From assembly GCA_903858195.1 (NCBI GenBank), contig CAIOHW010000395.1, positions 1 to 5,642 on the forward strand: 5,642 nucleotides of DNA, in the 5' to 3' direction. How positions within the stretch are numbered: the first letter of the stretch is position 1; each line of letters begins with the position of its first letter. Position numbers and translations under genes: made by a program. Below the pieces are notes generated by a model that worked only from the letters and a program-made list of their open reading frames with translations, had not been told where the DNA came from and did not search any database. This document shows, piece by piece, positions 1 through 5,642 of this stretch. The DNA comes from Oligoflexia bacterium. Lineage in GTDB: Bacteria > Bdellovibrionota > UBA1018.

Positions 1-200
1 AGCCGCCGCTCTTGCTGCCGGATCAGAGCCCGGAGCGGCGAGATGATCAGGGTGGAGCTGTTCGGCCTTCGGGCCAGCGTCTCGAAAATCAGACTCTTTC
101 CCGCCCCGGTTGGGGCCACGCACAGGACATGGGCCGAACGGGGTTTCAGAAGGATTCGAAGGGCTTCGCGTTGGAAGGGTCGAAGGCAGAGGGTATTCAC
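1..200 (-). CDS. RecQ-like ATP-dependent DNA helicase, N-terminal fragment (runs off left edge)
   Basis: Reading the minus strand from a GTG at 200-198 gives 66 codons open to the window edge. The translation shows a Q-motif-like LRPFQREAL (residues 6-14), a Walker A / motif I APTGAGKS (29-36) and a motif Ia-like ISPLRALIRQQ (53-63). This order and spacing is that of superfamily 2 helicases and most resembles RecQ, whose motif Ia reads roughly SPLIALMKDQ. RecQ enzymes unwind DNA 3'-5' in repair and recombination. The DEAH box and everything after it are outside the window, so another SF2 helicase cannot be excluded. GTG is chosen because no ATG lies between the previous stop and the Q motif, and it starts 4 bases after that stop. 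A GAGG at 203-206 is rather close to be a good Shine-Dalgarno. The gene is probably translated from the same message as the upstream membrane-protein gene. Confidence 0.8.
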   Translation of the reverse strand, partial: MNTLCLRPFQREALRILLKPRSAHVLCVAPTGAGKSLIFETLARRPNSSTLIISPLRALIRQQERR

Positions 201-204
201 GCCC

Positions 205-1224
205 TCAGGGCGTAGCCAGATCCGTGCTCGGGCCGCCGAGAGACGAGGATCGATGGCGAAGGTAGACGAGCCCGCCCAGGGCTCCGAAGATCAGCTGAAA
301 AAGGACATGCAGGCTGAACACGTTTGCCCCCGCATGGGAGCCCATGAGCAGGAAGAGCCAGCTGAAGGCGGCATGCCCTGTTCCCACTCCAGCCGGAGCG
401 ATCGGTACGGCGGTCACGAGGAGCCCGAGCGGAACCGCAACGTAGATCGCCCAGGTTCCTGCCTGACCCCCGTGAGCGATCGGGCCGTCGAGTACCTGGA
501 AGAAGATCAGGCAGGCCGAGGCAGCAAGAAAGTGGACTACGCAAGAGATGGCAAGCGAGAGGCCGACCATCTTTCGGTGGGGGTGGTAGTTTCGGACGCC
601 CTCGTAGATTCGAGTCACCGATCCTACTGCCGGGATCCTTTCCTGCAGCCGTCGAAGCAGCCAGAGAAAAGGGTCCCGCGACTCAGGGACGAGAAAAAGG
701 CAGAGGTAGAATCCCACCATCGAGAGGAAGGAAAAGACCACGAAGGGTTGTACGCGGACAAACGGGTTGGTCTCCGGCTGTGGCCCGAGGGCCAGGCTGA
801 ACCCGAAGACAAGCGCAGCCGAGGCCACCATCACAAGACCCGAGACCCCGACCACCCGGTCAAAAAGAATGCTTCCGAACACATGCCCGCGTTTTCCAGG
901 ATGCTCCCGTGCGATGTAGAACGCTTTCACGAGGTCTCCACTGACGGCACCGGGGAGAGCCAGATTGAAGAAATTGCCGATGAGCGTGAGCCGTGCTGCC
1001 GCCGTCCATCCGAGGTCAACGCCCTGCGCGCGCAACAGGATCTGCCAGCGCCAGATGCAGAGCATGAGGTTGATTCCGGTCGCCGCGAGGGCAAGCCCCA
1101 CTCCGAGAGGATAGTGCAGGATCTTTCTGAGATCTCCCACCGAGAGGAGCCCCTTTTTGGCAAGGAAGGTGAGCAAAAGGGCCACAAGGACAAGCTTGAG
1201 GAGGGTTGCTGCGAGCCGGCGCAT
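205..1224 (-). CDS. Lysylphosphatidylglycerol synthase TM-region / flippase-like integral membrane protein (UPF0104/YbhN type)
   Basis: The 339-residue product is strongly hydrophobic, with about seven or eight likely membrane segments (near residues 8-21, 40-58, 78-92, 120-146, 160-179, 218-242, 257-275, 284-320). Family-type motifs are visible: WRWQILLRAQG (58-68), NLALPGAVSGDLVKAFYI (87-104), FDRVVGVSGL (121-130) and VPIAPAGVGTGHAAF (273-287). This is the membrane half seen in MprF, here without a cytoplasmic lysyl-transferase domain. Stand-alone members are found in many bacteria and archaea, often near glycan genes, and are thought to move or act on lipids or lipid-linked sugars; the substrate here cannot be told. 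ATG 1224 overlaps the preceding TGA by one base (TGATG), with a strong GAGGAG 8 bases upstream, so translation is probably coupled. Family assignment is fairly sure; flippase activity is inference. Confidence 0.88.
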   Translation of the reverse strand: MRRLAATLLKLVLVALLLTFLAKKGLLSVGDLRKILHYPLGVGLALAATGINLMLCIWRWQILLRAQGVDLGWTAAARLTLIGNFFNLALPGAVSGDLVKAFYIAREHPGKRGHVFGSILFDRVVGVSGLVMVASAALVFGFSLALGPQPETNPFVRVQPFVVFSFLSMVGFYLCLFLVPESRDPFLWLLRRLQERIPAVGSVTRIYEGVRNYHPHRKMVGLSLAISCVVHFLAASACLIFFQVLDGPIAHGGQAGTWAIYVAVPLGLLVTAVPIAPAGVGTGHAAFSWLFLLMGSHAGANVFSLHVLFQLIFGALGGLVYLRHRSSSLGGPSTDLATP

Positions 1225-1943
1225 CAGAGGTTCTCCTCACTGCCCAGAGCGTAGAAATTTCGGATGAGCGTGGAGGCGATATCGGGATCGTGCAGGTCGG
1301 CCCGTCCCGCATTCAACAGAGGCGGAGCGGGACGAAGCTTGCGCTTGGATGCGAAGGTTTGAGCTGCTCCATCGAGGTCACGCTCGGGGTGGAATTGCAC
1401 CCCGAAGGCCGGAGCGCCATTGACCGCAAACGCCTGCACTCGGCAGAGGTCGGACGAGGCCAGGAGCTGGGTGCCAGGGGGGAGCTCGCAGACTTCGTCG
1501 TAATGCATCGAGAAGCTGTGAAATTCATCTGGGATCCCTGTGAAAATCGGCGAACCGGCCCCCAACTTTCGGATTCTCGTCCAGCCGATCTCCGGGGCGG
1601 AGGCTCGGGCGACGGCGCTTTTTCCGCCGAGCGCACGGGCAAGGCTCTGGTGCCCGTAGCAAACACCCAGAAGCGGCGTGCGCCGATCGAGAGCAGCACG
1701 GATGAGCGCCAGAAGCGATTCGATCCATGGAGCATCTTCGGTAACCGAAGTGGCTGATCCGGAGAGCACGATCCGATCAAACTGTCGGATGCGCTCGGAG
1801 CTCGGAAGGTCAGCGTGCGGTGCACGAACCGTGTGGAGTTCAATGCCAGCTGCGACCCCACCGGGCAGCGAGAGCGCGCGCCTGAGTTCTTCCGATCCCC
1901 AGGAGTCCGGGTCACGAGTGTTGTCGATCAGCAGGACTCTCAC
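1224..1943 (-). CDS. Stand-alone class I glutamine amidotransferase domain protein
   Basis: The 239-residue product has the whole triad-type GATase fold: VRVLLIDN at the start (first beta strand), LSGSATSV (60-67) in place of the usual glycine-rich oxyanion segment, nucleophile elbow GVCYGHQSLARALGG with Cys95, and FGVQFHPE with His185 and Glu187. Such domains release ammonia from glutamine or hydrolyse gamma-glutamyl bonds. It resembles the GMP-synthase-like single-domain subgroup, whose substrates are mostly unknown, and no synthetase domain is fused or adjacent here. GTG 1943 is chosen over a possible start at 2072 because it begins exactly at the conserved first strand, forms a GTGA overlap with the upstream stop, and has AAGGA 6 bases before it. 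The longer reading would add 43 unlike residues lying over the glycosyltransferase gene. Enzyme class is fairly sure; the pathway is not known. Confidence 0.88.
   Translation of the reverse strand: MRVLLIDNTRDPDSWGSEELRRALSLPGGVAAGIELHTVRAPHADLPSSERIRQFDRIVLSGSATSVTEDAPWIESLLALIRAALDRRTPLLGVCYGHQSLARALGGKSAVARASAPEIGWTRIRKLGAGSPIFTGIPDEFHSFSMHYDEVCELPPGTQLLASSDLCRVQAFAVNGAPAFGVQFHPERDLDGAAQTFASKRKLRPAPPLLNAGRADLHDPDIASTLIRNFYALGSEENL
1233..1238 (-). promoter_or_regulatory. Ribosome binding site of the membrane-protein gene
   Basis: GAGGAG on the minus strand lies inside the end of the amidotransferase coding sequence, 8 bases before ATG 1224. It supports that start codon and allows reinitiation at the TGATG junction. 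Confidence 0.75.
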
Positions 1944-2716
1944 GCTTCGTCCTTCTTCTTGCCTGAGAGCTCGAGCAGGAAGGCCTGTTTGAGGAACATG
2001 CTGTGGGCGGCGTTGACGGCAATCACCAAGCCAAGCCGGCCATCCAGGCACCCCAGCTTCCAGAAGTAGCACTCCAGGAATTTTGAGATGGGCTTTAAGA
2101 TCAGGAGCGCGAGGCTGAATTTTCGGCCGCGCCGGGCGAGGTCTTCCGCCCCCAGGCGGGCGTACTTGAGATTGGTCGCCACCTGGTCCGAGATCGAATC
2201 AAACGAGTAGTGAAGCAGTGGATACCTGGCTACCTGCACTTCGCCGTCCCCTTTGAGGGCCTCATGAAGCCTGGGTTCAGTCCACCGGGCCTGGCTGCGA
2301 TGTCCGAGGCGGGCTACGGCATTCGGGTACCAGCCACCAAAGCGGATCCACTGCGAGTGGTAGAAGGTCTTGCGCGGCAGGCTCAGGACGGGGAGCCTGC
2401 CCGTCTTGGGTACTTGCACAAGCCACTGTTCGATCTCATGGGCAAGCTCCGGGGTCAGGACCTCGTCGGCATCGAGGTTCAGAACCCAGTCATGTGTGGC
2501 CTTGGAGGCTGCAAAATTCTTCTGCTGCCCAAAGCCCGGCCACGGGTTGTGAAAGACCTTGGCCCCGAGCCTTGCTGCGATGTCGGGCGTGCCGTCCGTA
2601 CTTCCGGAGTCCACCACGATGAGCTCATCGGCAAACGAGGCTGCACGGAGGCTTGCTTCGATCTTGCCAGCCTCATTGAGGGTGATGAAAGTCACGCTGA
2701 GTCGCGGCCTGTGCAT
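1940..2716 (-). CDS. WaaE/KdtX-like family 2 glycosyltransferase (lipopolysaccharide core)
   Basis: The 258-residue product is a complete GT-A fold enzyme of usual length for the WaaE group. Visible are LSVTFITLNEAGKIEASL (6-23), DELIVVDSGSTDGT (30-43), FHNPWPGFGQQKNFA (55-69), the metal/nucleotide-binding LDADE (81-85) and a group-typical GGWYPNAVARLG...HEAL block (127-154). Near the C-terminus, FWKLGCLDGRLGLVIAVNAAHSMFLK (218-243) is amphipathic to hydrophobic and may hold the enzyme at the inner membrane. Characterised WaaE enzymes add a glucose to the inner-core heptose of lipopolysaccharide; sugar and acceptor here are inferred only. ATG 2716 is the first possible start because TAG lies in frame four codons upstream, and it leaves just a few residues before the first beta strand. 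No clear Shine-Dalgarno precedes it. It is first in a four-gene minus-strand unit and divergent from ugd. Confidence 0.9.
   Translation of the reverse strand: MHRPRLSVTFITLNEAGKIEASLRAASFADELIVVDSGSTDGTPDIAARLGAKVFHNPWPGFGQQKNFAASKATHDWVLNLDADEVLTPELAHEIEQWLVQVPKTGRLPVLSLPRKTFYHSQWIRFGGWYPNAVARLGHRSQARWTEPRLHEALKGDGEVQVARYPLLHYSFDSISDQVATNLKYARLGAEDLARRGRKFSLALLILKPISKFLECYFWKLGCLDGRLGLVIAVNAAHSMFLKQAFLLELSGKKKDEA
1950..1954 (-). promoter_or_regulatory. Ribosome binding site deciding the GTG start of the amidotransferase
   Basis: AAGGA on the minus strand sits 6 bases upstream of GTG 1943, inside the last codons of the WaaE-like gene. With the GTGA overlap it favours this start over upstream ones. 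Confidence 0.7.
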
Positions 2717-2763
2717 GAGTTTTTGCTAGCACAGCAGAGGCCTTTTTGGGAGAAACCGGGGCT
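2717..2763. promoter_or_regulatory. Short divergent intergenic region between the WaaE-like gene and ugd
   Basis: These 47 bases separate two divergent starts and so should carry, or adjoin, the promoters of both units. No convincing -35/-10 pair is seen on either strand. It contains an 8-base palindrome TGCTAGCA (2724-2731) and GGGAG (2748-2752), a possible but distant ribosome site for ugd. Promoter elements may reach into the flanking coding sequence. Confidence 0.4.
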
Positions 2764-4083
2764 ATGAAAGTCGCTGTGATCGGCACAGGTTACGTGGGGC
2801 TGGTGGCGGGCGCCTGCTTTGCCGACTCGGGCAATGAGGTCGTTTGCGTCGACCATGACCCGGCCAAGATCGCTTCCCTCAAAAAAGGCGAAATCCCCAT
2901 CTATGAGCCGGGGCTCGAGGACCTCGTCTCGCGCGCCCTCGAGCGCCGCAGGATCACTTTCACGACCGAGACTGCAGAGGCGGTCCGAAGCTCAGAGGTT
3001 GTTTTTCTCGCGGTTGGCACTCCCTCCCGGTCGGATGGGACCCCTGAGCTCAGGTACCTGAAGGCCGCAGTCGAGCAGGTCGCTCGGGCAATGGAGGAGG
3101 GCAAGACGGGCTACCGGGTGCTGGTCAACAAGTCGACCGTCCCGGTGGGTTCCCAGCAGCAGGTATCGGATTGGGCGTCTGCCGCGACCTCGCAACCCTT
3201 TGATGTCGTGAGCAACCCGGAGTTCCTGAAAGAGGGTACTGCCGTCGACGACTTCCTGAAGCCGGATCGCGTCGTGATCGGAACCTCAAGCGACCGAGCT
3301 TATGAGCTCATGGCACAGCTCTACGCCCCCTTTGTGAGACAGGGAAATCCCATCCTCAGGATGGATGCCGTTTCGGCGGAGCTCACCAAGTACGCCTGCA
3401 ATGCGTTTCTCGCCACACGCATCAGCTTTATGAACGAACTCTCACGGGTGGCTGATGCCTTCGGGGGCGACATCGAGTGGATTCGAAAGGGCATGGCCTC
3501 TGACCAGCGCATCGGGCGGCATTTTCTTTATGCTGGCGTGGGTTATGGTGGCTCGTGCTTTCCCAAGGATGTCTCAGCTCTCGTCACGCAGGCCAGGTCC
3601 AAGGGACTTTCAGTGGGCGTGGTCGAAGCGGCCGAAGAAGCCAATCGCACACAGCGCGATTACTTTGTCTCGCTGATCGAGAAGGCCTACCCCAAGGGAG
3701 TGAGCGGTCTCGTGTTTTGCATCTGGGGCCTCGCTTTCAAGCCCAACACCGATGACATGCGCGAGGCACCTGCGATCCCGGTCATCGCGGCTCTGCGGGC
3801 CAAGGGCGCCAAAGTGCGGGTTTTTGATCCGGTGGCAATGGAGCAGGCCCGGCATTGGATTGCCGAGGGTGAGGACTGCCGCTACAGCAGCTCGGCGCTG
3901 GAGGCGCTCGAGGGTGCAGATGGACTTGTGCTCTTGACCGAGTGGAATGAATTCAGGAACCCCGATTGGTCCGAGATCAAACGCCTGCTCAAGCAGCCGC
4001 GCATCATCGATGGCAGGAACATCTTTGACCCGGCCCTGCTCAAGAAACACGGATTTCAGTACGTTGGCGTGGGCCGGCGCTAG
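2764..4083 (+). CDS. ugd: UDP-glucose 6-dehydrogenase
   Basis: The 439-residue product matches the family in length and motif order. It oxidises UDP-glucose to UDP-glucuronate with two NAD+ in the cytoplasm, supplying uronic acid for surface polysaccharide, lipopolysaccharide or lipid A sugars. Seen are the Rossmann motif GTGYVGL (7-13), FLAVGTPSRSDGTPEL (81-96), KSTVPVGS (123-130), SNPEFLKEGTAVDDFLKPDRVVIG (150-173), ELTKYACNAFLATRISFMNE (206-225) with Lys209 and Asn213, and the active site GVGYGGSCFPKD with Cys265 and Asp269. WGLAFKPNTDDMREAP (321-336) of the C-terminal UDP-binding domain and a late IIDGRN also fit. All catalytic residues look intact. ATG 2764 is preferred to TTG 2746 because it begins directly with the NAD-binding strand. 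UDP-mannose or UDP-GlcNAc dehydrogenases are related, but the details favour UDP-glucose. It is the only plus-strand gene, flanked by glycosyltransferases. Confidence 0.95.
   Translation: MKVAVIGTGYVGLVAGACFADSGNEVVCVDHDPAKIASLKKGEIPIYEPGLEDLVSRALERRRITFTTETAEAVRSSEVVFLAVGTPSRSDGTPELRYLKAAVEQVARAMEEGKTGYRVLVNKSTVPVGSQQQVSDWASAATSQPFDVVSNPEFLKEGTAVDDFLKPDRVVIGTSSDRAYELMAQLYAPFVRQGNPILRMDAVSAELTKYACNAFLATRISFMNELSRVADAFGGDIEWIRKGMASDQRIGRHFLYAGVGYGGSCFPKDVSALVTQARSKGLSVGVVEAAEEANRTQRDYFVSLIEKAYPKGVSGLVFCIWGLAFKPNTDDMREAPAIPVIAALRAKGAKVRVFDPVAMEQARHWIAEGEDCRYSSSALEALEGADGLVLLTEWNEFRNPDWSEIKRLLKQPRIIDGRNIFDPALLKKHGFQYVGVGRR
4080..4083. other. CTAG palindrome providing both stop codons of convergent genes
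   Basis: The four bases CTAG read TAG on the plus strand at 4081-4083 (end of ugd) and TAG on the minus strand at 4082-4080 (end of the facing glycosyltransferase). The two coding sequences overlap by these four bases, and no hairpin with a T-run that could serve as a terminator lies between them. Confidence 0.95.
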
Positions 4084-4907
4084 GACTTATTCAGGCCGTT
4101 GCTGCAGCGGACTCGCCGCGAGACCTTGAGATCTTCAAGCCGATTGTCGTTTGCCGGAGTGAATGACCGGCGCGGATGCCAGACATGGTACTGGAGTGCG
4201 AGACCCTTGAGGGACTTGATGCTGAGACCCAGGTGCTGGAGCCGAAGCTCGAAGTCCGTGTCTTCGCGTCCGTAACCCTGATAGTCCTCGTCGTAGCCAT
4301 TGATGGCTTCAATGTCGCGTCTGAGGGCAGATCCGTTACAGCCCTTCATGTCCGGGATGCGGTCCATCTTGAGGCGCTTTCGGAGGCCTGGATTTGTGAC
4401 TCGAATCGTGCGCTGAAGGTGGTCTGAGTCTCCCGTGAGGCAGCTCCAGATGAGCGAAGGTTTCGGGTAATCAAAAAACCCCGCGCGCACGGCCTCGTGA
4501 GTGAGCCCCGAACTGACCTTTTCGCCAAGCTCCATGCGCCGACCGGCAAGGTAGCGCCCTGCCTCGGTCTGCTCGATGTGATCGCGTACAAAATCGCGGT
4601 GAGGGATGCAGTCGCCGTCGGTGAAGATCACGATCTCACCTCGGGACTGGCGGATCCCCTCATTGAGGATGCGGCAGCGACGGTAGCCTTCGTTTTTTTG
4701 CCAGACATGCGTGACCTTGAAGAGCCCCTTGGCTGAGAGACCCTCGATCAGGCGGCGAGTTCCTTCGCCCGAGCCGTCGTCGCAGACCACGAGCTCAAAG
4801 TCGTAGGTCGATTGCCTCTCGAGGCCTGCAAACACGAGCTCGAGATGCCGGGGCATCTCGTAGGTCGTCATCAGAAGGGAGGCTTTGGGTGAGGCCTGAG
4901 GTTGCAT
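4080..4907 (-). CDS. Family 2 glycosyltransferase with C-terminal galactosyltransferase-like region
   Basis: The 275-residue product opens with ASLLMTTYEMPRHLELVFAGL (9-29) and FELVVCDDGSGEGT (37-50), the nucleotide-sugar half of a GT-A fold. IVIFTDGDCIPHRDF (92-106) carries the DxD-type motif (DGD, 97-99). The second half has MKGCNGSALRRD (187-198), INGYDEDYQGYGREDTDFELRL (202-223) and YHVWHPRR (240-247), typical of the GT2 proteins that share a C-terminal region with galactosyltransferases (Glyco_transf_7C type), where the ED pair and HxxH are expected at the active site. It probably transfers a hexose to a surface glycan; donor and acceptor are unknown. The ATG fits the family N-terminus, but no Shine-Dalgarno is apparent. 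It follows the next glycosyltransferase gene by 15 bases and is probably co-transcribed with it. Its 3' end overlaps the convergent ugd by four bases. Confidence 0.9.
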   Translation of the reverse strand: MQPQASPKASLLMTTYEMPRHLELVFAGLERQSTYDFELVVCDDGSGEGTRRLIEGLSAKGLFKVTHVWQKNEGYRRCRILNEGIRQSRGEIVIFTDGDCIPHRDFVRDHIEQTEAGRYLAGRRMELGEKVSSGLTHEAVRAGFFDYPKPSLIWSCLTGDSDHLQRTIRVTNPGLRKRLKMDRIPDMKGCNGSALRRDIEAINGYDEDYQGYGREDTDFELRLQHLGLSIKSLKGLALQYHVWHPRRSFTPANDNRLEDLKVSRRVRCSNGLNKS

Positions 4908-4922
4908 GGCGGTCTGAAGGGG

Positions 4923-5642
4923 TTATCCAATGATCCTGTAGCTGCGATACTCGAAAAGGCGGATTCCGGTCAATTTTTCGATAAAATCGAGCGGGATTTT
5001 GGTCAGGTCCTTTTTTCCGTAGGTCATGGGTGAGTTTTCGAGGTCCCAGTTCCAGTTTCTCAGGCGGATCCGCTCGGCCATCACGGCAGGATGCGTCTCG
5101 GTGAAGCGCCTGAGGCCCCAGAAGCGCTTGTATCGATAGTTGTCTCCGGTCTTGGGGCGGCCGTCGGCTCCCACCGAGTCTGCACCATGGTAGAGCGTGT
5201 CCATGAAGACAGTCTTCTCGCGCATGGCCTCGGGGGTCCTGACCCAGCCGTAGTGGAACATGCGGGCACCGCTCCTGAGAACCCCGGGCTTGGAGCCGTC
5301 GGCGAGTCGAAAGCTCTGGGCATCGCCCACGCTCCGGGCCCCCGATGCCCTGCGAATGGCGCGCACTTCGCGCCGGTAGGCGCTTCGCGAGTCTTGAATC
5401 ACATCGAAGCTCCCGTAGAGGTGTCGGTAATCAAAAAGCAGTCCGTCGATCTCGGGGCGCAAGTCGGCCTGCTCAAGCGCGCGCCGGAGCGCCGGGTAGT
5501 CGGCCTCGTGCAGCACTTCGTCGGCTTGGATGTAGATGCACCAGTCTCCCGTGCAGCGATCGAGGGCGAGGTTGGTCTGTTCGGACAGGATTTTTCCGCC
5601 CCGGCGCTTCTCGGGGTCATCAAGCGGCCAGTGACTTTCAAA
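4923..5642 (-). CDS. Glycosyltransferase (family 2-like), C-terminal part; start beyond right edge
   Basis: The minus-strand frame is open from the right edge to TAA at 4925-4923, giving 239 residues. It reads on upstream past a GTG at 5516, so that codon is internal and not the start. The visible part begins FESHWPLDDPEKRRGGKILSEQ, then TNLALDRCTGDWCIYIQADEVLHEADYPAL (visible residues 23-52), the acceptor/metal-site stretch of a GT-A enzyme with QADE (39-42) in the DxD position. Later come FDYRHLYGSFD, a FHYGWVRTP segment and an aromatic- and arginine-rich tail with WNWDLENSP. Similar QADE-type glycosyltransferases are known in many bacterial polysaccharide loci; none that I can name gives a substrate. 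The missing N-terminus should hold the first nucleotide-binding strand. It lies upstream of the galactosyltransferase-like gene in the same direction and is probably in one operon with it. Confidence 0.82.
   Translation of the reverse strand, partial: FESHWPLDDPEKRRGGKILSEQTNLALDRCTGDWCIYIQADEVLHEADYPALRRALEQADLRPEIDGLLFDYRHLYGSFDVIQDSRSAYRREVRAIRRASGARSVGDAQSFRLADGSKPGVLRSGARMFHYGWVRTPEAMREKTVFMDTLYHGADSVGADGRPKTGDNYRYKRFWGLRRFTETHPAVMAERIRLRNWNWDLENSPMTYGKKDLTKIPLDFIEKLTGIRLFEYRSYRIIG

Noticed and set aside
43..1254. 403-residue plus-strand open frame opposite the membrane-protein gene
   Set aside because: It is the antisense shadow of a GC-rich hydrophobic gene: extremely rich in Arg, Glu, His and Lys, with no motif. 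The minus strand has clear family motifs and linked starts.
1206..1757. 183-residue plus-strand frame opposite the amidotransferase
   Set aside because: No recognisable domain, and it lies across the catalytic region of a well-supported minus-strand gene.
1944..2072. 43-residue N-terminal extension of the amidotransferase
   Set aside because: The added residues lie over the WaaE-like gene and match nothing. GTG 1943 has a ribosome site, a 4-base overlap and the conserved first strand.
2746..2763. Upstream TTG start of ugd
   Set aside because: It would add six residues before the universally N-terminal Rossmann strand; ATG 2764 fits the family.
2210..2767. 185-residue plus-strand frame leading into ugd
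   Set aside because: Antisense to the WaaE-like gene, no family features, and it runs over the ugd start.
3610..4050. 146-residue minus-strand frame inside ugd
   Set aside because: Antisense shadow of the conserved Ugd C-terminal domain, with no ribosome site or motif.
4691..4697. T-run that might be a terminator
   Set aside because: Lies inside the galactosyltransferase-like coding sequence without an adjacent stable hairpin; it encodes the WQKN part of the protein.
5399..5641. 80-residue minus-strand frame overlapping the right-edge glycosyltransferase
   Set aside because: Out of frame with the glycosyltransferase, which reads continuously through the same bases with QADE and other family residues.

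Overview
The window is a gene-dense piece of a GC-rich bacterial chromosome (roughly 60% G+C by eye) devoted mostly to cell-surface glycan synthesis. A WaaE-type lipopolysaccharide-core glycosyltransferase, a UDP-glucose 6-dehydrogenase and two further glycosyltransferases point to a Gram-negative bacterium, plausibly a proteobacterium or deltaproteobacterium-like lineage. The taxonomic placement is inference only; there is no rRNA or other marker gene.

Layout, left to right. Positions 1-200 (minus) hold the first 66 residues of a RecQ-like superfamily 2 helicase that runs off the left edge. Positions 205-1224 (minus) encode a polytopic membrane protein of the lysylphosphatidylglycerol-synthase transmembrane / flippase-like family. 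Positions 1224-1943 (minus) encode a stand-alone class I glutamine amidotransferase with an intact Cys-His-Glu triad. Positions 1940-2716 (minus) encode a WaaE-like family 2 glycosyltransferase. After a 47-base divergent gap, 2764-4083 (plus) encodes UDP-glucose 6-dehydrogenase (Ugd), the only plus-strand gene. Converging on it, 4080-4907 (minus) encodes a family 2 glycosyltransferase with a C-terminal galactosyltransferase-like region. Positions 4923-5642 (minus) hold the C-terminal part of another glycosyltransferase, whose start lies beyond the right edge.

The four left-hand minus genes form a tightly packed transcription unit: WaaE-like GT -> amidotransferase (GTGA overlap) -> membrane protein (TGATG overlap) -> helicase (4-base gap). 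The two right-hand minus genes form a second unit with a 15-base gap. Ugd and its convergent neighbour share one CTAG palindrome that supplies both stop codons, so no terminator fits between them.

Working model (inference): Ugd makes UDP-glucuronate, the glycosyltransferases build a core or surface oligosaccharide, and the membrane protein may act on a lipid or lipid-linked glycan. The roles of the amidotransferase and helicase in this company are unexplained. I see no mobile element, CRISPR array, tRNA, rRNA or defence system, and no clearly new system. The gene mix of the left-hand operon and its junctions are the most notable points.
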